A stretch of DNA of 7,820 bases, from contig CACYDD010000213.1 in assembly GCA_902773065.1 (NCBI GenBank), positions 1 to 7,820 on the forward strand. Reading direction: 5' to 3'. The notes below the pieces were generated by a model. That model ran no database searches and was not told the origin of the DNA. It saw nothing but the letters and a program-made list of their open reading frames with translations. The translations under genes and the position numbers were made by a program. The stretch comes from an uncultured Ruminococcus sp. Its GTDB lineage: Bacteria; Bacillota; Clostridia; Oscillospirales; Acutalibacteraceae. Shown here piece by piece: positions 1-4,935 of the stretch (position 1 is the stretch's first letter; every line of letters begins with the position of its first letter).

Positions 1-1875
1 AAACAGAAAAAAGCGCTGACCCGGATCCTGATATCGGCAGCGCTTCTGATCCTTGTTAATCTGATCAGACTGCCCCGGCTGCCATCAATGCTGCTGTATC
101 TGGCAAGCTACCTTGTCGTTGGCTATGATGTCCTGCGAAAGGCGTGGAAGGGGATCCTGAACCGTCAGCCTTTTGATGAGTGCTTCCTGATGGCCGTGGC
201 GACCATCGGGGCAATCGCTCTTGCGCTGTATGAAAAAAGCGGCGATTTTAACGAGGCGGTTGCTGTTATGCTGTTTTATCAGATCGGCGAATGGTTTCAG
301 AGCTATGCTGTCGGAAAAAGCCGCAGAAATATTACCGAGCTGATGGATATCCGCCCTGATTATGCAAATATCGAAACGGACGGTGAGTTGGAGCAGGTTG
401 ATCCCGATGAAGTAGAAACAGGTACGGTAATTGTTGTTCAGCCGGGAGAAAAAATCCCGATCGACGGTATCATTATTGACGGAAATTCTACCCTTGACAC
501 AGCAGCACTGACAGGGGAAAGCCTTCCCCGTGAGGTAAGGGTAGGTGATGAAGTCATCAGCGGTTGTATTAATTTGAATGGCTTGCTGAAAATCAAAACG
601 ACCAAGGAATTTGAAGATTCGACTGTATCAAAAATCCTTGACCTTGTGGAGAATGCGACATCAAGAAAATCAAAATCGGAAGATTTTATTACAAGATTTG
701 CAAGAGTCTATACACCTGTTGTTGTGTTCAGTGCTTTGGCACTTGCTGTATTGCCGCCGCTGTTTTCAATGCTGGTTTTGTCTGTCGACCCGCAGTGGCA
801 TGATTGGATTTACCGTGCGCTGACCTTCCTTGTAATCAGCTGCCCTTGTGCACTTGTAATCAGCGTACCGCTCAGTTTTTTTGCAGGGATCGGCGGTGCA
901 AGCAGGGAAGGGGTACTAATAAAGGGTTCAAACTACCTTGAAGCCTTGTCAAAAACACGCACAGTCGTTTTTGACAAAACGGGTACATTGACAAAGGGCG
1001 TTTTTGAAGTAACCGAAATCAATCCCAGCGGCATTGAGAAAACAGAACTTTTGCTTCTGGCTGCTGCTTCCGAGCAGTATTCGACCCACCCGATAGCGGT
1101 TTCCTTAAAAAATGCCGCAGGAAAAGAAATCAATAAAAAAGCGGAAGAGGTGGAAGAAATCGCAGGACACGGTATTCGTGCAAAAGTAGGAGAAGATATT
1201 GTCTGTGTGGGAAATACAAAGCTGATGGAATCCGTAGGGGCAGAGTGTAATGCTGTCCGCACAGTCGGTACGGTCATTTATGTTGCTAAAAACGGAAAGT
1301 ATATCGGAAATATCATCATTTCGGATATAATCAAAGAAAACTCTGTCAGGGCGGTTAAGGAACTGAAAAAATCGGGTATCAGAATGACTGTTATGCTCAC
1401 AGGCGATACACAGACTGTTGCTGAAAGCGTTGCAGAAAAACTTGCTATTGACGAAGCTTACAGTGAACTGCTGCCTTCCGATAAGGTAAGCAAGGTAGAG
1501 GAGCTGTTGAAAAACAGTGACAAAAATGAAACACTTGCTTTTGTAGGTGACGGCATTAACGATGCACCTGTGCTGTCAAGAGCAGATATTGGTATTGCAA
1601 TGGGTGCAATGGGTTCGGATGCGGCGATAGAAGCGGCAGATATTGTTCTGATGGATGACGACCCGATGAAAATTTCAAAGGCAATTAACATTTCTAAAAA
1701 ATGCCTGAGAATTGTCAATGAAAATATCTGGTTTTCAATCGGCGTCAAAGTTGCCTGCCTTATACTTGGTGCTTTGGGGCTTGCTAATATGTGGATTGCC
1801 ATATTTGCCGATGTGGGTGTAATGGTAATAGCGGTGCTGAATGCAGTCAGATGTCTGAGAGTAAAGAATGTTTGA
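1..1875 (+). CDS. cadA: Heavy-metal translocating P1B-2-type ATPase (Cd/Zn/Pb exporter, CadA/ZntA family), 5' end outside window
   Basis: Membrane pump that exports divalent soft metals (Zn, Cd, Pb) using ATP. The frame is open from base 1, so the gene begins upstream. The ATG at 88 is not the start, because an in-frame hydrophobic helix precedes it. Counting codons from base 1, four N-terminal membrane helices lie at about 8-95. The actuator TGES is at 171-174, two helices at about 231-300 include C281-P-C283 followed by SVP, and DKTGT is at 325-329 (phosphorylated D325). The HP dipeptide is at 363-364, TGD at 467-469, GDGINDAP at 516-523, and two last helices carry K583 and D604-V-G. CPC with the late Lys and DxG pattern is the known P1B-2 signature for Zn/Cd/Pb, as opposed to copper pumps. 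Any N-terminal metal-binding domain would be off the window. The first 250 or so bases are GC-richer than the rest. Exact metal is inferred. Confidence 0.95.
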   Translation, partial: KQKKALTRILISAALLILVNLIRLPRLPSMLLYLASYLVVGYDVLRKAWKGILNRQPFDECFLMAVATIGAIALALYEKSGDFNEAVAVMLFYQIGEWFQSYAVGKSRRNITELMDIRPDYANIETDGELEQVDPDEVETGTVIVVQPGEKIPIDGIIIDGNSTLDTAALTGESLPREVRVGDEVISGCINLNGLLKIKTTKEFEDSTVSKILDLVENATSRKSKSEDFITRFARVYTPVVVFSALALAVLPPLFSMLVLSVDPQWHDWIYRALTFLVISCPCALVISVPLSFFAGIGGASREGVLIKGSNYLEALSKTRTVVFDKTGTLTKGVFEVTEINPSGIEKTELLLLAAASEQYSTHPIAVSLKNAAGKEINKKAEEVEEIAGHGIRAKVGEDIVCVGNTKLMESVGAECNAVRTVGTVIYVAKNGKYIGNIIISDIIKENSVRAVKELKKSGIRMTVMLTGDTQTVAESVAEKLAIDEAYSELLPSDKVSKVEELLKNSDKNETLAFVGDGINDAPVLSRADIGIAMGAMGSDAAIEAADIVLMDDDPMKISKAINISKKCLRIVNENIWFSIGVKVACLILGALGLANMWIAIFADVGVMVIAVLNAVRCLRVKNV

Positions 1876-1885
1876 AAATGAATGA

Positions 1886-1916
1886 TAAAGAAAATTGCCC
1901 CCACCTTTGGGGGCAA
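1886..1916 (-). terminator. Intrinsic terminator of the toxin-antitoxin operon
   Basis: A perfect 8-bp stem, TTGCCCCC (1895-1902) with GGGGGCAA (1909-1916), closes a short loop. Read on the minus strand it is followed by TTTTCTTTAT, the expected U-rich tail, so it ends the toxin transcript 7 nt after its stop codon. On the plus strand the hairpin is 19 nt after the ATPase stop but has no T-run, so it may stop that transcript only weakly. Confidence 0.8.
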
Positions 1917-1922
1917 ATGGAA

Positions 1923-2186
1923 TCAATCATCATAATGACCCTTGCACTGGTATATCTCGATTTGTCCGTTTGAAATGCGGTAAACAAGACGGTTCACTTC
2001 ATCTATCCGACGACTCCAGTATCCGTTCAGATTGCCTTTCAGCGGTTCAGGCTTTCCTGTTCCGTCAAAGGGGCAGCGAGTCAATTCTTTTAGCAGGGCA
2101 TTGATTCGCTTGAGGGTCTTTTTATCCTGTTTCTGCCAGTAGAGATATTCCTCAAAGGCTTTTTCGGTAAATGTCAGATTACTCAT
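1923..2186 (-). CDS. yoeB: YoeB/Txe-family toxin, ribosome-dependent mRNA interferase (87 aa)
   Basis: Small RelE-superfamily endoribonuclease that cuts mRNA in the ribosomal A site when freed from its antitoxin. The YoeB hallmarks are clear: a YLYWQ segment near residue 14, a GKPEPLK block at 44-50 carrying E47, WSRRI at 57-61, NRLVY with R66, and the terminal H84-Y85 pair. These line up with the E46, R65, H83 and Y84 active-site residues of E. coli YoeB. The length, 87 aa, is normal. The ATG at 2186 is preferred because a GGAAG ribosome binding site sits 9 nt upstream and the homologous N-terminus begins here; an upstream in-frame ATG at 2210 would add eight unrelated residues. The start overlaps the antitoxin stop by 8 nt, which suggests translational coupling. 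Oddities: two extra Asp follow the final Tyr, and Asn replaces the His before R66. Confidence 0.93.
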   Translation of the reverse strand: MSNLTFTEKAFEEYLYWQKQDKKTLKRINALLKELTRCPFDGTGKPEPLKGNLNGYWSRRIDEVNRLVYRISNGQIEIYQCKGHYDD

Positions 2187-2451
2187 CAGCAAGCACTTCC
2201 AGATCTTCAAGTGTCTTGGTTACTGTCTTGCCCTCTTTCATCTGTTCAATGCTTTCATTAAGGGCGTTCATATTGGACGCACTGTAAAAAGGGTCGATCG
2301 AAACCTCAAACGGCAGACGTTTTTCTCTTGCCATTTTTTTCGCAAGCATGACGACAGCTGTTGTCATGGTCATTCCAAGTTCATTGCAGATCGTGTCAAA
2401 ATCCTTTTTTAATCCATCGTCCATTCTGATGCTGATTGTAGTTTGTGCCAT
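2179..2451 (-). CDS. RelB/DinJ-family antitoxin (ribbon-helix-helix, 90 aa)
   Basis: Antitoxin that should bind and block the adjacent toxin and repress the shared promoter. The N-terminal stretch (residues 3-45, TTISIRMDD then a helix, then LGMTMTTAVVM and a second helix) is the ribbon-helix-helix pattern of RelB/DinJ. The C-terminal part (about 46-90, DPFYS, NMNAL, then an acidic tail) is the usual toxin-wrapping region. The ATG at 2451 has an AGGAG ribosome binding site with a good spacing (GAAAGGAGTGTGTTACTATG). It is the first gene of a two-gene operon and overlaps the toxin by 8 nt, the classic antitoxin-first order. YoeB is classically paired with a Phd/YefM-type antitoxin, so this pairing is a swapped one relative to the E. 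coli model. Confidence 0.92.
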   Translation of the reverse strand: MAQTTISIRMDDGLKKDFDTICNELGMTMTTAVVMLAKKMAREKRLPFEVSIDPFYSASNMNALNESIEQMKEGKTVTKTLEDLEVLADE

Positions 2452-2475
2452 AGTAACACACTCCTTTCTATTACC

Positions 2476-2504
2476 ATTATAGCATAAATTGAATATGTTG
2501 TAAA
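2476..2504 (-). promoter_or_regulatory. Sigma-70-type promoter of the toxin-antitoxin operon
   Basis: On the minus strand TTTACA (2499-2504) and TATAAT (2476-2481) are separated by exactly 17 nt. TG one base ahead of the -10 makes it an extended -10. This is one mismatch from consensus overall. It lies about 25 nt upstream of the antitoxin ATG, a short leader that leaves room only for the ribosome binding site. Confidence 0.8.
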
Positions 2505-2515
2505 TACATTGTATT
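2503..2515. promoter_or_regulatory. Palindromic candidate operator at the -35 of the toxin-antitoxin promoter
   Basis: AATACATTGTATT is a perfect 13-nt palindrome centred on 2509, and it touches the -35 hexamer of the minus-strand promoter. Ribbon-helix-helix antitoxins of this family autoregulate by binding short palindromes in their own promoter. The placement fits repression by the antitoxin or its toxin complex. Binding is inferred from position and symmetry. Confidence 0.5.
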
Positions 2516-2517
2516 CT

Positions 2518-2532
2518 CCGGCGAGCCGCCGG
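2518..2532. repeat. GC-rich perfect inverted repeat (hairpin) in divergent intergenic region
   Basis: CCGGCG-AGC-CGCCGG forms a 6-bp all-GC stem with a 3-nt loop and stands out in AT-rich surroundings. It lies between the toxin-antitoxin promoter and the WYL genes. No T-run follows on either strand, so it is not a standard terminator. It could be a REP-like extragenic repeat, a protein-binding site, or the scar of an insertion junction; the sequence alone does not decide. Confidence 0.5.
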
Positions 2533-2630
2533 TCCCTATTTCGCGCTTAGTTTTATTGAAAACCATTACTTTGATTGCCGCGCCAAAATAATTTTACACC
2601 AATATTTCTTTAAAAATGGAGGTAATAATT

Positions 2631-2726
2631 ATGTATGAATCAATTCGCATGGAAGATGGCTTGATTTACCAAGTATGGCTGAGAAACTTATTAAAGGCGG
2701 TGAGAATGTGGCATATAATGAGCTGA
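2631..2726 (+). CDS. Short ORF (31 aa), candidate leader peptide of the WYL operon
   Basis: The 31-codon ORF starts at an ATG that has GGAGG (2618-2622) 8 nt upstream, one of the strongest ribosome binding sites in the window. It ends in TGA at 2724-2726, 19 nt inside the following WYL gene, in a different frame. The peptide has a mixed N-terminal half (MYESIRMEDGLIYQVW) and a basic, hydrophobic C-terminal half. I do not recognise it. It could be a translated leader that couples to or controls the WYL start at 2708, or the remnant of a longer gene cut by a deletion. The strong ribosome binding site is the main support; expression is inferred. Confidence 0.4.
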   Translation: MYESIRMEDGLIYQVWLRNLLKAVRMWHIMS

Positions 2727-3937
2727 TCAAAAACTTTGAACGAATCCGTGATTATATGCGTGATTTTTATGTTTACGGTTTTAAAAGCCGTGATGATTAT
2801 ACCAATAAAAGTGCAAGATCTTATGATGATGAGCGCAGAAGGCTGGAAAGCTGGCTCGGAGATCATATGGGATTTCGTCAGACTGCTGACGGCAAAAATG
2901 TTTTCATTTCCATTAACAGCCGTATCACCCACCATAATCCGCTTTATAAGGCGTGGAAGGCAAAAAGCTTTACCGACGGCGATATCACGCTTTTTTTCAT
3001 TATATTTGATATACTTTATTCTCCTGAAATAAAACTGACCAATACGGAGATAACAGAAAAAATCGACAGCGAATATCTATGCTTTTTTGATGAGCCCAAG
3101 GTGTTTGATTCATCTACTGTCAGGAAAAAGCTGAAAGAATATGAAAGTCAGGGTTTATTGGTTTCCGAAAAACAGGGAAAATCATTATATTACAAACGTG
3201 CGGAATCGGTCAAGTTTGACCATACCGTTATTCTTGATTTTTTCTCCGAGGTTGCTCCGTGCGGCGTGATCGGTTCATTTTTGTTGGATAAAACAGACAC
3301 ACATGAAAACAGTTTCGGCTTTAAACACCATTATATCAATCATACCCTTGACAGCGAAATCATGTACCGTCTGTTTCAGGCAATGCACAACAAAAGCGAG
3401 ATCGAGATCGAAAAGGTAACACGAAGATCAAGCCGTAAGCGAACGATGAAAGTTGTACCGCTGAATATTTTTATCAGTGTGCAGAACGGTAGACAATATT
3501 TAATGGCATACCGACGGCACAGCAGGAGAATTACTTCTTATCGTCTTGATTATATTACAAATGTCAAAGAACTCAAACAGGCAGATGATTTAGATGAATT
3601 AAGGGACATTCTTGACAATATGAAAAAATATATGTGGGGTGTGAGCACACAGGGCAGGGGAGGACGAAGGGAAACCGTTGAATTTATCATAACCTATAAT
3701 TCTGACGAAGAATACATATATAACCGCCTTGTCAGGGAAAAACGCTGTGGTACGGTTGAAAAAATCGGTGAGAATTCCTGTCGTTTTTATGCCGAAGTTT
3801 ATGACACCAATGAAATGCTGACATGGATTCGTTCTTTTATATGCAGGATTACCTATATCAACTTTTCCAACAAAGAAATTGAAAATCAGCTCAGAGAAGA
3901 TTTGAACGCCATGTACAGGCTTTACGGTTTGGAGTGA
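2708..3937 (+). CDS. WYL-domain transcriptional regulator with winged helix (409 aa)
   Basis: Probable ligand-sensing DNA-binding regulator. Residues 1-90 are helical (NELIKNFERIRDYMRDF onward). Residues about 105-170 read as a winged helix, ending in VRKKLKEYESQGLLVSEKQG followed by a wing-like SLYYK. The WYL domain spans about 235-300, with RKRTMKVVPL, QYLMAY at 263-268 in the WYL-motif position, and a YRLDYI segment. The C-terminal 100 residues resemble the WCX extension. The GTG at 2708 is chosen as start because AAAGGCGGTGA, almost a full Shine-Dalgarno, places GGCGG 7 nt upstream. The ATG at 2675 has no ribosome binding site. The stop overlaps a GTG in the next gene and its last codons supply that gene's ribosome binding site, so the two WYL genes form one operon. 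Ligand and targets are unknown; WYL domains in other proteins bind nucleotides or nucleic acid. Confidence 0.88.
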   Translation: MAYNELIKNFERIRDYMRDFYVYGFKSRDDYTNKSARSYDDERRRLESWLGDHMGFRQTADGKNVFISINSRITHHNPLYKAWKAKSFTDGDITLFFIIFDILYSPEIKLTNTEITEKIDSEYLCFFDEPKVFDSSTVRKKLKEYESQGLLVSEKQGKSLYYKRAESVKFDHTVILDFFSEVAPCGVIGSFLLDKTDTHENSFGFKHHYINHTLDSEIMYRLFQAMHNKSEIEIEKVTRRSSRKRTMKVVPLNIFISVQNGRQYLMAYRRHSRRITSYRLDYITNVKELKQADDLDELRDILDNMKKYMWGVSTQGRGGRRETVEFIITYNSDEEYIYNRLVREKRCGTVEKIGENSCRFYAEVYDTNEMLTWIRSFICRITYINFSNKEIENQLREDLNAMYRLYGLE

Positions 3938-3942
3938 GAAAA

Positions 3943-4854
3943 ATGTTGTTTCATGAAATTTACGGTGCTTATTTCAATACTGTATCACAGATCATCAAAA
4001 AGGCGGTATCAGTTCCCGTAACAGATAAAGACATTCGTGAACTGATCAGTCAATATGCCTTTTCGGAAAGTATGCTCAGTATTGAAACAGCACTCAAAGA
4101 ACAGCACTGGCAGCTTCTGAAAAGGGATGGCACAACACCAATTAAAAATGAACCTGATATATCGCTGACACTGCTGCAAAAACGTTGGCTGAAAGCGATA
4201 TCGCTTGATCCGAGGATACAGCTGTTTGACTGTGACTTTTCATTTCTTGACGATACTGAACCGCTGTTTACCAATGAAGATTATTATATTTTTGATAAAT
4301 ATGCAGACGGCGACGATTTTGAGAATGAGAATTATATCAGAAATTTCAGAACAATATTAAAGGCTGTGCATGAGCATACGCCTTTAAGTATTGAAATGAC
4401 CAATAAAAAGGGAAATACTCTCAGCTTTGATGTTATTCCCGAATATCTGGAATATTCCGAAAAGGATGATAAATTCAGACTGCTTACAAGCGGCAACAGA
4501 CACGTTTCAGTGATAAACCTTGGTAGGATCATCAGCTGTAAGCCTTATGAAGGCAAAGCAGAACTCCGCCGCACGATACCGGAAAAACCTCATATGCGTT
4601 CTGTTACCCTTGAACTTTATGACGAAAGAAATGCACTTGAAAGAGTGATGCTGCATTTTTCGCATTTTGAAAAGGAAGCGGAAAAAATCTCCGACAATTT
4701 ATACAGAGTCAAAATTCATTATGAGCAAAGCGATGAAACCGAAATGGTCATACGAGTGCTGTCCTTCGGACCTATGGTTAAGGTAACAGCTCCTGCAAAA
4801 TTTGTAGGACTGATCAAAGGACGGCTCAGAAAACAAAAAAGCTGCGGACTTTAA
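3943..4854 (+). CDS. Second WYL-domain protein, no evident DNA-binding domain (303 aa)
   Basis: Paired WYL-family protein. Residues about 148-204 have the WYL-fold pattern (a strand run LSIEM, then FDVIPEYLEY, KFRLLTSG in the motif position and INLGRII). About 209-303 forms a WCX-like C-terminal domain containing VLSFGPMVKVTAP. The N-terminal 140 residues are mostly helical and include LLQKRWLKAISLDPRIQLF, a segment common in this WYL subgroup. I see no convincing winged helix there. The ATG at 3943 has GGAG (3931-3934) 8 nt upstream; a GTG at 3934 overlapping the previous stop is possible but lacks that spacing. The gene follows the first WYL gene after 5 nt, and its stop codon lies in the terminator loop. 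It may work as a partner of the first WYL protein; this is inference. Confidence 0.85.
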   Translation: MLFHEIYGAYFNTVSQIIKKAVSVPVTDKDIRELISQYAFSESMLSIETALKEQHWQLLKRDGTTPIKNEPDISLTLLQKRWLKAISLDPRIQLFDCDFSFLDDTEPLFTNEDYYIFDKYADGDDFENENYIRNFRTILKAVHEHTPLSIEMTNKKGNTLSFDVIPEYLEYSEKDDKFRLLTSGNRHVSVINLGRIISCKPYEGKAELRRTIPEKPHMRSVTLELYDERNALERVMLHFSHFEKEAEKISDNLYRVKIHYEQSDETEMVIRVLSFGPMVKVTAPAKFVGLIKGRLRKQKSCGL

Positions 4855-4872
4855 TGGTTCGCAGCTTTTTTT
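4835..4872 (+). terminator. Intrinsic terminator after the WYL operon, overlapping the gene's end
   Basis: AAAAAAGCTGCG (4835-4846) pairs with CGCAGCTTTTTT (4860-4871), with a further T at 4872. Two more Watson-Crick pairs and one wobble extend the stem and leave a 7-nt loop that contains part of the TAA stop. The T-tract is strong on the plus strand. The A-tract at the other side makes it potentially bidirectional. It separates the WYL genes from the hen1-pnkp transcript. Confidence 0.85.
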
Positions 4873-4874
4873 CC

Positions 4875-4903
4875 ATGATTATGAAAGTTTCTTCTGTTAT
4901 AGT
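4875..4903 (+). promoter_or_regulatory. Probable promoter of the hen1-pnkp operon
   Basis: TATAGT (4898-4903) preceded by TG one base upstream gives an extended -10. Seventeen nt upstream is ATGATT (4875-4880), a weak -35 with three of six consensus matches. The promoter begins right after the WYL terminator and would start RNA near 4910. The weak -35 suggests possible activator dependence. CATGAT occurs at 4874-4879 and 4909-4914, either side of the core, and a GAAAGTTTC palindrome sits in the spacer at 4883-4891; these are candidate operator elements. Confidence 0.5.
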
Positions 4904-4935
4904 AGATACATGATCAAAACAAGGGAGGAAACAAT

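Noticed and set aside
933..1277. 114-codon open frame on the minus strand inside the ATPase gene
   Set aside because: It lies antisense to the conserved DKTGT and nucleotide-binding core of a clear gene, has no ribosome binding site of note, and its low-complexity Ser/Thr/Pro-rich product is typical of an antisense shadow.
1458..1916. 152-codon minus-strand open frame across the end of the ATPase gene
   Set aside because: Antisense to GDGINDAP and the last two membrane helices, and it would start at the toxin terminator; no recognisable protein.
1895..2104. Plus-strand open frame covering the toxin gene
   Set aside because: Shadow of yoeB, which is clearly coding on the other strand with catalytic residues and a proper ribosome binding site.
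2187..2210. Longer YoeB start at 2210, adding eight residues
   Set aside because: The extra residues do not match the family N-terminus, while the ATG at 2186 has a well-placed ribosome binding site and gives the usual length.
2518..2532. GC-rich hairpin as a transcription terminator
   Set aside because: No run of T follows on either strand and no gene ends into it, so it is kept as an unexplained inverted repeat.
2556..2600. Promoter for the WYL operon from TTGAAA or TTGATT in this stretch
   Set aside because: Neither hexamer has a recognisable -10 at a 16-18 nt spacing, so no promoter is called although one is expected upstream of 2631.
2675..2707. ATG at 2675 as the start of the first WYL protein
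   Set aside because: No purine-rich ribosome binding site precedes it, whereas the GTG at 2708 has a near-complete Shine-Dalgarno at the best spacing and gives an N-terminus (AYNELIKNFERIRDY) that looks like the family start.
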